Positions 1 through 9,703 of a stretch of 64,000 nucleotides of DNA are shown here, piece after piece. Source of the DNA: Saussurea involucrata (lineage: Eukaryota > Streptophyta > Magnoliopsida > Asterales > Asteraceae). Each line of letters begins with the position of its first letter. Position 1 is the stretch's first letter. A program made the position numbers and the translations under genes. Location of the stretch: positions 41,826,850 to 41,890,849 of the forward strand of contig CM066321.1 of NCBI GenBank assembly GCA_033807775.1, read 5' to 3'. A model generated the notes under the pieces. It was not told the origin of the DNA. It made no database searches and saw nothing but the letters and a program-made list of their open reading frames with translations.

Positions 1-1432
1 GAAGTATTAATTTTAGGCACTTTTGTTTTGTTATCTGATTTATCATACAGAGGATTATAGAAGAGATTTGTTGAACGAATTCGACCTTTTGAGAAATCTG
101 TTGATCTATTAAATTGTTTAGAAGAAATGTTTTTAAAACTTGAACTTGAAGCAGTTTTAAAAGAGCATTCAGAATCATTTGAATCAACAAATGGAGTCTG
201 AAAGATAGAATTATGACCGGTTTGCTTTGAGACATCAAATTTAAAAATGACGTCTTCAAGTTCTTTGACTTTGTTTATTAAAACATTTTTCTCTTTAGAA
301 ATTAGATCAAATTTCTTTTGGAGATCAGATTTGATCAACTGATCCTTCATAATATCAGCTGATAAACTAGATAATCTTTTGGTAAGATTAAGAATCACAT
401 CTTCAAAATATTCACGTTCCGATTCAAAATCTTTTTCCAAAAACTTTCTTTTATCAGTAATCTCTTTGAAAATTTCCATATTTTTCTTTTTAAGAGTTTT
501 ACTTTCCTTTTCAAAGAGATTTTTCTTTTCCGTGAAATCTTTTCTTTCCTTTTCCAAAAGATTTTCTAATTCAGAGATTTTCACGGAAAGTTCAGAACTT
601 TTAATCTCAAAAGATTTGCGTTCAGTTTCAAATTTAGCTCTTTCTTTTTCGAGCTTGTCTTTTTCTAAAAATAAAACTTTCTCAAAGTCTGAAACTTGTT
701 TTGAAAGTTTTATACATTTCAGCTCAGTCTCTTTCTTTTCTTCAAAAACTTTCTTTTCTTCAAAAGAAAAATTAGACAGTTTTCTCTTTAGATCGGCATT
801 TTCACTGTCCAAAATTTTCCCTATATCTTTAACTTCTTTTAATTGAGCATGTAACTTTAAGTTCCACTTCACTCTCTTTTCTTCTCTACTCTTCAAATCG
901 GCATTTTCTTTTTGAAGAGTTGTTACTTTCTCTTGAAGATTCTCGATTTGATCGTGCAGACTTGAGTTGTCTTTCTTTGCTTCAAGATCTGCAAAATAAA
1001 CTTCAAGATCAGTTATTCTTTTAGTCAGTTTAGCATTTGAAGAAGAAATGTCTAAAATTTGTCTTTTCAGATTAACATTTTCTTCTTCCAATGTTTTATT
1101 TAAAATAGGAGTTGAAGAATTTGAAGCATTATCTTTAATAGGAGTTTCTGATTTAGGAGATGTTTCTGATAAAATAACTTGTTGCAAAATTCCATTATTT
1201 GCCTTAGCTTTTTCTTGTGGCTTTGGAGGTGTTTTTGTTATTATGACTTGTTGCAACACTTCATTATTTGGTTTAACAGATACATGTGAATTAACAGATG
1301 TTTCTGTTATAATGACTTGTTGCAACTTTACATTTGGTTTAACAAAAACTTTTGCAATTGGAGGAATCTCCTTTTTCAGAGTTTGCTTCAAATCTTCACA
1401 CTGCTTTTAACAATAACTTGTTGTAAAACCAT
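1..1432 (-). pseudogene. Coiled-coil ORF of array unit 1, frameshifted and cut by window edge
   Basis: This is the same ORF as at 2843-4513 and is nearly identical to it. The ATG lies at 1432-1430. Near position 1400 one C is missing (TTCACACTG against TTCACCACTG in unit 2), so the frame runs into a stop after about 14 codons. The C-terminal part lies beyond the window start. The rest of the coiled-coil frame is open, which suggests a recent lesion. Confidence 0.8.
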
Positions 1433-1603
1433 TTTGAATATTGCTAGAAATTGATCGTTCGGAAGATCAAGCAGACAGTGTATGAAAATACACAAAAAAA
1501 TATATAAAATTTTTTCTTGAAAAGCTCTTACAGTGTATGAAATACACTATAGAAAAAATTTCGAGATAAAAAATTTTCTCAAAAAACTCTTTTTTTTTTA
1601 CAA

Positions 1604-2130
1604 GAATTCGGATGAGTAAGGGTTCGAATTCAACGAATTCGGATGAAGAAGGGTTCGAATTCACTCAATTCGGACTTAACTTGGTTCGAATTCAATGAAT
1701 TCGGATGCTTAAGGGTTAGAATTCAATGAATTCGGATGCTTAAGGGTTCGAATTCAATGAATTCGGATGCTTAAGGGTTCGAATTCTATGAATTCGGATG
1801 CTTAAGGGTTCGAATTCTATGAATTCGGATGCTTAAGGGTTCGAATTCTATGAATTCGGATGCTTAAGGGTTCGAATTCAACACATGGAAAATTTAATCA
1901 ACTCAATTCGAATCTAACACAGTTCGAATTCTCCTCAATTCGAATCTAACACGGTTCGAATTCTCCTCAATTCGAATCTAGCTGGGTTCGAATTCAATCA
2001 ATTCGAATCCTTCTTGAGTCGAATTCTACACTTGTATTTCCAAGAACACTCCGAATTCTTCTTTGAATGATCCGAATTCACCAAGAATGATCCGAATTCA
2101 CCAAGAATGATCCGAATTCTGCACTTCGAA
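1604..2130 (-). repeat. Palindromic leader array, unit 1
   Basis: This is the untranslated leader between the PBS and the ORF. It holds about six copies of a 31-bp repeat containing GGATGCTTAAGGGTTCG, bounded by GAATTC palindromes, followed by degenerate TTCGAATTC and CCGAATTC blocks. Each junction reads CGAATTC-AAT-GAATTCG or CGAATTC-TAT-GAATTCG, a 7-bp perfect stem with a 3-nt loop. No coding frame of note crosses it. Positions 2131-2586 are AT-rich leader in which I see nothing further. Confidence 0.8.
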
Positions 2131-2586
2131 CACGAAAATCACTAAATCAGCCATAACTTTTTCAATTCTTGATCAATTGTTATGAAATTTGCACAGATTT
2201 GTTCGAAATTTGATTCCACACACTTTCTTAGTTAATCACAAATCCTAATTCGATCAATTTAATCGAATTTTGATCCAAAAATAGTAGAAAAAGTTTTCGA
2301 ACAAAAATGATATAAAATGATCAGATCTGCAAATTCTGTGCAGATTTTGGTGTTGATCCAAGAATTAAAGATGTTCAGGAATCAAATCCGAGTGCAATGA
2401 TGTCAAGAATCAATCCAAAAGATCAAAAATTAAAGAAAAGATGAAATCTGGATGAATAGTAAATGAAGAAGGGTCAGAATTCTTGATGAACAGTGATGAA
2501 TAGTGATGAACACCCAATCCGAATTCTTCAGCTTTAGTGTAAAAAATCTTCAATTTGGTCTTCGATCTGCTTGAATCTTCTGTTTA

Positions 2587-2598
2587 GCTCTGATACCA
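2587..2598 (-). promoter_or_regulatory. Primer binding site (initiator-Met tRNA), unit 1
   Basis: The minus strand reads TGGTATCAGAGC, the complement of the 3' end of plant initiator-Met tRNA, 2 nt inside the LTR edge. This fixes the element as minus strand and the neighbouring LTR as its 5' LTR. Confidence 0.9.
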
Positions 2599-2600
2599 AT

Positions 2601-2877
2601 TGTTAAATCCCAAAACTCTAGCAATAAGATATGAATGTAGTGAGAGAGAATCTAGAGAGCAAATATGTTATCCATGTATTGAGCTCAAAGGATTACAAAA
2701 GGTTTCTAAAAGATTACAAAAGCTTTCTAAAGTGTTTTTGAAGTGTTTCTAACAAATGGTCTAGACAAGCCTATTTATACCCATAACATACAAGGTATAA
2801 AGGCATTCAAAATACTGTATAGACTCATACAGTACATTGACTTTACAGTAAATCTTGAATACAACAATGCTCTAACA
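2601..2877 (-). repeat. LTR shared by array units 1 and 2
   Basis: This 277-bp LTR has TGTTA...TAACA inverted ends. On the minus strand it carries a TATA box (TATAAATA, plus positions 2772-2779). It serves as 3' LTR of unit 2, whose ORF ends inside it at 2843, and as 5' LTR of unit 1, whose PBS adjoins it. It is nearly identical to the LTR at 5714-5990. Confidence 0.92.
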
Positions 2878-4513
2878 TTTTCTTATGTGCCAACCTAATC
2901 AGATGATTTACAGAATGAATAGGATTAAGTTTAGCAGAAGATTTACCTTTTGGCGCATTGTTCTTCTTGGCATTTGATGTGAATACAGATGATTTTGGCA
3001 CATCTTTCTTTGGAATTGTTGTGCCTTTGATTCTCCATTCCATCTTCACCCTCTTGAAGACTGGAACTTCTTCAGATTTGGAAGTATTAATTTTAGGCAC
3101 TTTTGTTTTGTTATCTGATTTATCATACAGAGGATTATAGAAGAGATTTGTTGAACGAATTCGACCTTTTGAGAAATCTGTTGATCTATTAAATTGTTTA
3201 GAAGAAATGTTTTTAAAACTTGAACATGAAGCAGTTTTAAAAGAGCATTCAGAATCATTTGAATCAACAAATGGAGTCTGAAAGATAGAATTATGACCGG
3301 TTTGCTTTGAGACATCAAATTTAAAAATGACGTCTTCAAGTTCTTTGACTTTGTTTATTAAAACATTTTTCTCTTTAGAAATTAGATCAAATTTCTTTTG
3401 GAGATCAGATTTGATCAACTGATCCTTCATAATATCAGCTGATAAACTAGATAATCTTTTGGTAAGATTAAGAATCACATCTTCAAAATATTCACGTTCC
3501 GATTCAAAATCTTTTTCCAAAAACTTTCTTTTATCAGTAATCTCTTTGAAAATTTCCATATTTTTCTTTTTAAGAGTTTTACTTTCCTTTTCAAAGAGAT
3601 TTTTCTTTTCCGTGAAATCTTTTCTTTCCTTTTCCAAAAGATTTTCTAATTCAGAGATTTTCACGGAAAGTTCAGAACTTTTAATCTCAAAAGATTTGCG
3701 TTCAGTTTCAAATTTAGCTCTTTCTTTTTCGAGCTTGTCTTTTTCTAAAAATAAAACTTTCTCAAAGTCTGAAACTTGTTTTGAAAGTTTTATACATTTC
3801 AGCTCAGTCTCTTTCTTTTCTTCAAAAACTTTCTTTTCTTCAAAAGAAAAATTAGACAGTTTTCTCTTTAGATCGGCATTTTCACTGTCCAAAATTTTCC
3901 CTATATCTTTAACTTCTTTTAATTGAGCATGTAACTTTAAGTTCCACTTCACTCTCTTTTCTTCTCTACTCTTCAAATCGGCATTTTCTTTTTGAAGAGT
4001 TGTTACTTTCTCTTGAAGATTCTCGATTTGATCGTGCAGACTTGAGTTGTCTTTCTTTGCTTCAAGATCTGCAAAATAAACTTCAAGATCAGTTATTCTT
4101 TTAGTCAGTTTAGCATTTGAAGAAGAATGGTCTAAAATTTGTCTTTTCAGATTAACATTTTCTTCTTCCAATGTTTTATTTAAAATAGGAGTTGAAGAAT
4201 TTGAAGCATTATCTTTAATAGGAGTTTCTGATTTAGGAGATGTTTCTGATAAAATAACTTGTTGCAAAATTCCATTATTTGCCTTAGCTTTTTCTTGTGG
4301 CTTTGGAGGTGTTTTTGTTATTATGACTTGTTGCAACACTTCATTATTTGGTTTAACAGATACATGTGAATTAACAGATGTTTCTGTTATAATGACTTGT
4401 TGCAACTTTACATTTGGTTTAACAAAAACTTTTGCAATTGGAGGAATCTCCTTTTTCAGAGTTTGCTTCAAATCTTCACCACTGCTTTTAACAATAACTT
4501 GTTGTAAAACCAT
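2843..4513 (-). CDS. Coiled-coil protein of the non-autonomous element, unit 2
   Basis: The frame is open upstream to 4576, but the first ATG is at 4513, giving about 556 residues. The N-terminal 110 residues hold four copies of an LQQVI motif, near residues 3, 37, 60 and 83, with Pro/Lys/Thr-rich spacers. A long charged heptad-like segment follows (about residues 115-400, rich in Glu, Lys, Leu, Phe) and is a clear coiled-coil candidate. The Ser/Lys-rich C-terminal tail has a KMEWRIKG segment. No zinc knuckle, protease, RT or transmembrane segment is visible. The layout resembles the coiled-coil region after the zinc knuckles in Copia Gag, so it may be a Gag remnant; that is inference. The last roughly ten codons and the stop lie in the LTR. 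Confidence 0.75.
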   Translation of the reverse strand: MVLQQVIVKSSGEDLKQTLKKEIPPIAKVFVKPNVKLQQVIITETSVNSHVSVKPNNEVLQQVIITKTPPKPQEKAKANNGILQQVILSETSPKSETPIKDNASNSSTPILNKTLEEENVNLKRQILDHSSSNAKLTKRITDLEVYFADLEAKKDNSSLHDQIENLQEKVTTLQKENADLKSREEKRVKWNLKLHAQLKEVKDIGKILDSENADLKRKLSNFSFEEKKVFEEKKETELKCIKLSKQVSDFEKVLFLEKDKLEKERAKFETERKSFEIKSSELSVKISELENLLEKERKDFTEKKNLFEKESKTLKKKNMEIFKEITDKRKFLEKDFESEREYFEDVILNLTKRLSSLSADIMKDQLIKSDLQKKFDLISKEKNVLINKVKELEDVIFKFDVSKQTGHNSIFQTPFVDSNDSECSFKTASCSSFKNISSKQFNRSTDFSKGRIRSTNLFYNPLYDKSDNKTKVPKINTSKSEEVPVFKRVKMEWRIKGTTIPKKDVPKSSVFTSNAKKNNAPKGKSSAKLNPIHSVNHLIRLAHKKMLEHCCIQDLL

Positions 4514-4680
4514 TTTGAATATTGCTAGAAATTGATCGTTCGGAAGATCAAGCAGACAGTGTATGAAAATACACAAAAAAATATATAAAATTTTTTCTTG
4601 AAAAGCTCTTACAGTGTAAAAAATACACTATAGAAAAAATTTCGAGATAAAAAATTTTCTCAAAAAACTCTTTTTTTTTT

Positions 4681-5245
4681 TACAAGAATTCGGATGAGTA
4701 AGGGTTCGAATTCAACGAATTCGGATGAAGAAGGGTTCGAATTCACTCAATTCGGACTTAACTTGGTTCGAATTCAATGAATTCGGATGCTTAAGGGTTA
4801 GAATTCAATGAATTCGGATGCTTAAGGGTTCGAATTCAATGAATTCGGATGCTTAAGGGTTCGAATTCTATGAATTCGGATGCTTAAGGGTTCGAATTCT
4901 ATGAATTCGGATGCTTAAGGGTTCGAATTCTATGAATTCGGATGCTTAAGGGTTCGAATTCTATGAATTCGGATGCTTAAGGGTTCGAATTCAACACATG
5001 GAAAATTTAATCAACTCAATTCGAATCTAACACAGTTCGAATTCTCCTCAATTCGAATCTAACACGGTTCGAATTCTCCTCAATTCGAATCTAGCTGGGT
5101 TCGAATTCAATCAATTCGAATCCTTCTTGAGTCGAATTCTACACTTGTATTTCCAAGAACACTCCGAATTCTTCTTTGAATGATCCGAATTCACCAAGAA
5201 TCATCCGAATTCACCAAGAATGATCCGAATTCTGCACTTCGAACA
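4681..5245 (-). repeat. Palindromic leader array, unit 2
   Basis: This is the same leader as in unit 1, with seven rather than six copies of the 31-bp GAATTC-bounded repeat. One extra repeat accounts for most of the difference between the two unit periods (33 bp). Positions 5246-5699 are AT-rich leader with nothing else recognised. Confidence 0.8.
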
Positions 5246-5699
5246 CGAAAATCACTAAATCAGCCATAACTTTTTCAATTCTTGATCAATTGTTATGAAA
5301 TTTGCACAGATTTGTTCGAAATTTGATTCCACACACTTTCTTAGTTAATCACAAATCCTAATTCGATCAATTTAATCGAATTTTGATCCAAAAATAGTAT
5401 AAAAAGTTTTCGAACAAAAATGATATAAAATGATCAGATCTGCAAATTCTGTGCAGATTTTGGTGTTGATCCAAGAATTAAAGATGTTCAGGAATCAAAT
5501 CCGAGTGCAATGATGTCAAGAATCAATCCAAAAGATCAAAAATTAAAGAAAAGATGAAATCTGGATGAATAGTAAATGAAGAAGGGTCAGAATTCTTGAT
5601 GAACAGTGATGAATAGTGATGAACACCCAATCCGAATTCTTCAGCTTTAGTGTAAAAAATCTTCAATTTGGTCTTCGATCTGCTTGAATCTTCTGTTTA

Positions 5700-5711
5700 G
5701 CTCTGATACCA
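5700..5711 (-). promoter_or_regulatory. Primer binding site (initiator-Met tRNA), unit 2
   Basis: The minus strand reads TGGTATCAGAGC, 2 nt from the LTR edge, as in the other units. Confidence 0.9.
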
Positions 5712-5713
5712 AT

Positions 5714-5990
5714 TGTTAAATCCCAAAATTCTAGCAATAAGATATGAATGTAGTGAGAGAGAATCTAGAGAGCAAATATGTTATCCATGTATTGAGCTCA
5801 AAGGATTACAAAAGGTTTCTAAAAGATTACAAAAGCTTTCTAAAGTGTTTTTGAAGTGTTTCTAACAAATGGTCTAGACAAGCCTATTTATACCCATAAC
5901 ATACAAGGTATAAAGGCATTCAAAATACTGTATAGACTCATACAGTACATTGACTTTACAGTAAATCTTGAATACAACAATGCTCTAACA
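5714..5990 (-). repeat. LTR shared by array units 2 and 3
   Basis: This 277-bp LTR has TGTTA...TAACA ends and a TATA box TATAAATA at plus positions 5885-5892. It is both the 3' LTR of unit 3 and the 5' LTR of unit 2. The 3' junction on the minus strand (ATAAGAAAA then TGTTAGAG) shows only a weak purine tract. Confidence 0.92.
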
Positions 5991-7626
5991 TTTTCTTATG
6001 TGCCAACCTAATCAGATGATTTACAGAATGAATAGGATTAAGTTTAGCAGAAGATTTACCTTTTGGCGCATTGTTCTTCTTGGCATTTGATGTGAATACA
6101 TATGATTTTGGCACATCTTTCTTTGGAATTGTTGTGCCTTTGATTCTCCATTCCATCTTCACCCTCTTGAAGACTGGAACTTCTTCAGATTTGGAAGTAT
6201 TAATTTTAGGCACTTTTGTTTTGTTATCTGATTTATCATACAGAGGATTATAGAAGAGATTTGTTGAACGAATTCGACCTTTTGAGAAATCTGTTGATCT
6301 ATTAAATTGTTTAGAAGAAATGTTTTTAAAACTTGAACTTGAAGCAGTTTTAAAAGAGCATTCAGAATCATTTGAATCAACAAATGGAGTCTGAAAGATA
6401 GAATTATGACCGGTTTGCTTTGAGACATCAAATTTAAAAATGACGTCTTCAAGTTCTTTGACTTTGTTTATTAAAACATTTTTCTCTTTAGAAATTAGAT
6501 CAAATTTCTTTTGGAGATCAGATTTGATCAACTGATCCTTCATAATATCAGCTGATAAACTAGATAATCTTTTGGTAAGATTAAGAATCACATCTTCAAA
6601 ATATTCACGTTCCGATTCAAAATCTTTTTCCAAAAACTTTCTTTTATCAGTAATCTCTTTGAAAATTTCCATATTTTTCTTTTTAAGAGTTTTACTTTCC
6701 TTTTCAAAGAGATTTTTCTTTTCCGTGAAATCTTTTCTTTCCTTTTCCAAAAGATTTTCTAATTCAGAGATTTTCACGGAAAGTTCAGAACTTTTAATCT
6801 CAAAAGATTTGCGTTCAGTTTCAAATTTAGCTCTTTCTTTTTCGAGCTTGTCTTTTTCTAAAAATAAAACTTTCTCAAAGTCTGAAACTTGTTTTGAAAG
6901 TTTTATACATTTCAGCTCAGTCTCTTTCTTTTCTTCAAAAACTTTCTTTTCTTCAAAAGAAAAATTAGACAGTTTTCTCTTTAGATCGGCATTTTCACTG
7001 TCCAAAATTTTCCCTATATCTTTAACTTCTTTTAATTGAGCATGTAACTTTAAGTTCCACTTCACTCTCTTTTCTTCTCTACTCTTCAAATCGGCATTTT
7101 CTTTTTGAAGAGTTGTTACTTTCTCTTGAAGATTCTCGATTTGATCGTGCAGACTTGAGTTGTCTTTCTTTGCTTCAAGATCTGCAATATAAACTTCAAG
7201 ATCAGTTATTCTTTTAGTAAGTTTAGCATTTGAAGAAGAAATGTCTAAAATTTGTCTTTTCAGATTAACATTTTCTTCTTCCAATGCTTTATTTAAAATA
7301 GGAGTTGAAGAATTTGAAGCATTATCTTTAACAGGAGTTTCTGATATAGGAGATGTTTCTGATAAAATAACTTGTTGCAAAATTCCATTATTTGCCTTAG
7401 CTTTTTCAAGTGGCTTTGGAGGTGTTTTTGTTATTATGACTTGTTGCAACACTTCATTATTTGGTTTAACAGATACATGTGAATTAACAAATGTTTCTGT
7501 TATAATGACTTGTTGCAACTTTACATTTGGTTTAACAAAAACTTTTGCAATTGGAGGAATCTCCGTTTTCAGAGTTTGCTTCAAATCTTCACCATTGCTT
7601 TTAACAATAACTTGTTGTAAAACCAT
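5956..7626 (-). CDS. Coiled-coil protein of the non-autonomous element, unit 3
   Basis: This intact frame of about 556 residues starts at the ATG at 7626 and matches the unit 2 protein except for scattered substitutions, mostly in the N-terminal LQQVI repeat region. The central coiled coil is almost unchanged. It has the same stop inside the LTR and no enzymatic domain. Two intact copies that differ mainly by substitutions fit either recent duplication or retained function; I cannot separate these without a synonymous/non-synonymous count. Confidence 0.75.
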   Translation of the reverse strand: MVLQQVIVKSNGEDLKQTLKTEIPPIAKVFVKPNVKLQQVIITETFVNSHVSVKPNNEVLQQVIITKTPPKPLEKAKANNGILQQVILSETSPISETPVKDNASNSSTPILNKALEEENVNLKRQILDISSSNAKLTKRITDLEVYIADLEAKKDNSSLHDQIENLQEKVTTLQKENADLKSREEKRVKWNLKLHAQLKEVKDIGKILDSENADLKRKLSNFSFEEKKVFEEKKETELKCIKLSKQVSDFEKVLFLEKDKLEKERAKFETERKSFEIKSSELSVKISELENLLEKERKDFTEKKNLFEKESKTLKKKNMEIFKEITDKRKFLEKDFESEREYFEDVILNLTKRLSSLSADIMKDQLIKSDLQKKFDLISKEKNVLINKVKELEDVIFKFDVSKQTGHNSIFQTPFVDSNDSECSFKTASSSSFKNISSKQFNRSTDFSKGRIRSTNLFYNPLYDKSDNKTKVPKINTSKSEEVPVFKRVKMEWRIKGTTIPKKDVPKSYVFTSNAKKNNAPKGKSSAKLNPIHSVNHLIRLAHKKMLEHCCIQDLL

Positions 7627-7782
7627 TTTGAATATTGCTAGAAATTGATCGTTCAGAAGATCAAGCAGATAGTGTATGAAAATACACAAAAAAATATATA
7701 AAATTTTTTCTTGAAAAGCTCTTACAGTGTATGAAATACACTATAGAAAAAATTTCGGGATAAAAAATTTTCTCAAAAATTC

Positions 7783-8355
7783 GGATGAGTAAGGGTTCGA
7801 ATTCAACGAATTCGGATGAAGAAGGATTCGAATTCAATGAATTCGGATGAATAAGGGTTCGAATTCAATGAATTCGGATGAATAAGGGTTCGAATTCAAT
7901 GAATTTGGATGCTGAAGGGTTCGAATTCACTCAATTCGGACTTAACTTGGTTCGAATTCAATGAATTCAGATGCTTAAGGGTTCGAATTCAATGAATTCA
8001 GATGCTTAAGGGTTCGAATTCAATGAATTCGGATGCTTAAGGGTTCGAATTCTATGAATTCGGATGCTTAAGGGTTCGAATTCTATGAATTCGGATGCTT
8101 AAGGGTTCGAATTCAACACTTGGAAAATTTAATCAACTCAATTCGAATCTAACACAGTTCGAATTCTCCTCAATTCGAATCTAACACGGTTCGAATTCTC
8201 CTCAATTCGAATCTAGCTGGGTTCGAATTCAATCAATTCGAATCCTTCTTGAGTCGAATTCTACACTTGTATTTCCAAGAACACTCCGAATTCTTCTTTG
8301 AATGATCCGAATTCACCAAGAATGATCCGAATTCACCAAGAATGATCCGAATTCT
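7783..8355 (-). repeat. Palindromic leader array, unit 3
   Basis: This is the more diverged version of the GAATTC-bounded 31-bp repeat leader. Several copies read GGATGAATAAGGGTTCG instead of GGATGCTTAAGGGTTCG, but the CGAATTC-NNN-GAATTCG junctions are mostly kept. Positions 8356-8821 are AT-rich leader with nothing else seen. Confidence 0.8.
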
Positions 8356-8821
8356 GCACTTCGAACACGAAAATCACTAAATCAGCCATAACTTTTTCAA
8401 TTCTTGATCAATTGTTATGAAATTTGCACAGATTTGTTCGAAATTTGATTCCACACACTTTCTTAGTTAATCACAAATCCTAATTCGATCAATTTAATCG
8501 AATTTTGATCCAAAAATAGTAGAAAAAGTTTTCGAACAAAAATGATATAAAATGATCAGATCTGCAAATTCTGTGCAGATTTTGGTGTTGATCCAAGAAT
8601 TAAAGATGTTCAGGAATCAAATCTGAGTGCAATGATGTCAATAATCAATCCAAAAGATCAAAAATTAAAGAAAAGATGAAATCTGGATGAATAGTAAATG
8701 AAGAAGGGTTAGAATTCTTGATGAACAGTGATGAATAGTGATGAACACCCAATCTGAATTCTTCAGCTTTAGTGTAAAAAATCTTCAATTTGGTCTTCGA
8801 TCTGCTTGAATCTTCTGTTTA

Positions 8822-8833
8822 GCTCTGATACCA
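8822..8833 (-). promoter_or_regulatory. Primer binding site (initiator-Met tRNA), unit 3
   Basis: The minus strand reads TGGTATCAGAGC beside the outermost LTR, marking the true 5' end of the array. Confidence 0.9.
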
Positions 8834-8835
8834 AT

Positions 8836-9102
8836 TGATAAATCCCAAATCTCTAGCAATAAGATATGAATGTAGTGAGAGAGAATCTAGAGAGCAAATA
8901 TGTCATCCATGTATTGAGCTCAAAGGATTACAAAAGGTTTCTAAAAGATTACTAAAGCTTTTTTAAGTGTTTTTAACAAATGGTCTAGACAAGCCTATTT
9001 ATACCCATAACATACAAGGTATAAAGGCATTCACAATACTGTATAGACTCATACAGTACATTGACTTTTACAGTAAATCTTGAATACAATAATGCTCTAA
9101 CA
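8836..9102 (-). repeat. Outer 5' LTR of the tandem array
   Basis: This 267-bp LTR lacks about 10 bp present in the other two copies and its inner end is mutated (TGATAAAT instead of TGTTAAAT). A TATA box lies at plus positions 8996-9003. Position 9103 onwards is unrelated Copia LTR sequence, so this is the outer boundary. Confidence 0.9.
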
Positions 9103-9465
9103 AGATCACGCCTTTGTACGATTGATCTTTAGAACCTTCGAATGGTAGGTATTGTAAGAAGCATGTCCATCCTTGTTAAGATCTTTTGCGTAGATCTTCT
9201 TTTTGCCACAGAAGCTCTGTCAAGTATGACAGAGGCTCTATGGTCTTGTCCGCTTAGAAGTGTCTTCTGTTGCTTCTTTTACTTCGGTCTTCTTGATTAA
9301 CCCGACAGAGCCTCTATCGAAGACTTCTGTCTTCTCAGTTACTCGGCTACTCGGTAGAGCCTTTGTCGAAGACTTTTGTCTTCTCGGTTACTCGGCTGCC
9401 TCTGTCGAAGACTTCTGTACTTAGACTATTTTCACTACTTTTACAAACAGAGATTTGAGCTAACA
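9103..9465 (-). repeat. Partial 3' LTR of Copia copy A
   Basis: On the minus strand this begins TGTTAGCTCAAATC directly after a polypurine tract, so it is the start (U3) of a 3' LTR. It runs 363 bp and is cut by the tandem array at 9102. It contains two and a half copies of a roughly 45-bp repeat around CGAAGACTTCTGTCTTCTCG (about 9298-9420). Its edge resembles the LTRs of copies B and C, so it is a diverged relative. Confidence 0.8.
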
Positions 9466-9478
9466 ATCTCCCCCTAAG
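9466..9478 (-). promoter_or_regulatory. Polypurine tract of Copia copy A
   Basis: The minus strand reads CTTAGGGGGAGAT directly before the LTR start TGTTAGC. This is a canonical plus-strand priming site. The B and C copies lack an equally good tract at the same place. Confidence 0.85.
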
Positions 9479-9703
9479 TAGTGAAAATTAAAAATTTGAA
9501 AGTGCAAGTATTTTCTAAGTACAAGAATATTTTCTTTTCATATTTGATTTTGCCAGAGAAAATTACATTTGATTGTATTGAAAAGAAAAATATTACAGAG
9601 GATCTGTTTGACTGACTCAGATGTTGGCATTCTTGAAGTCATTGAAACTTCTGCGGTCGAGTCGTTCTTGTTTGAGCTCGTGATAGAAGTTGATGCAGAG
9701 ATT

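Larger units (their letters stand above)
1..9102 (-). mobile_element. Tandem array of a small non-autonomous LTR retrotransposon (shared LTRs)
   Basis: Three near-identical units follow one another with periods of 3080 and 3113 bp. In the minus direction the order is LTR (9102-8836), internal, LTR (5990-5714), internal, LTR (2877-2601), internal, window start. Adjacent units share one LTR and no flanking DNA lies between them. Each LTR reads TGTTAGAG...TTTAACA on the minus strand and is followed by a PBS for initiator-Met tRNA. Each internal region (about 2.8 kb) has a repeat leader and one coiled-coil ORF but no protease, integrase or RT, so the element is non-autonomous. The right edge abuts Copia A LTR sequence. 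The left edge is outside the window, so the target-site duplication cannot be checked. Such arrays are known to arise by unequal recombination between LTRs. Confidence 0.9.

Noticed and set aside
1604..2130. A CRISPR-like appearance of the 31-bp repeats
   Set aside because: The repeats are adjacent with no unique spacers, lie in an LTR element leader, and the DNA is from a plant nucleus.
2587..2598. A possible tRNA gene fragment (TGGTATCAGAGC)
   Set aside because: It is a primer binding site beside an LTR. No cloverleaf can be formed around it.
379..7039. 155-residue plus-strand ORFs rich in Ser, Phe and Lys, at 379, 3459 and 6572
   Set aside because: They lie antisense to the coiled-coil ORF. 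The low-complexity Glu/Lys codons of that gene leave the opposite strand open.
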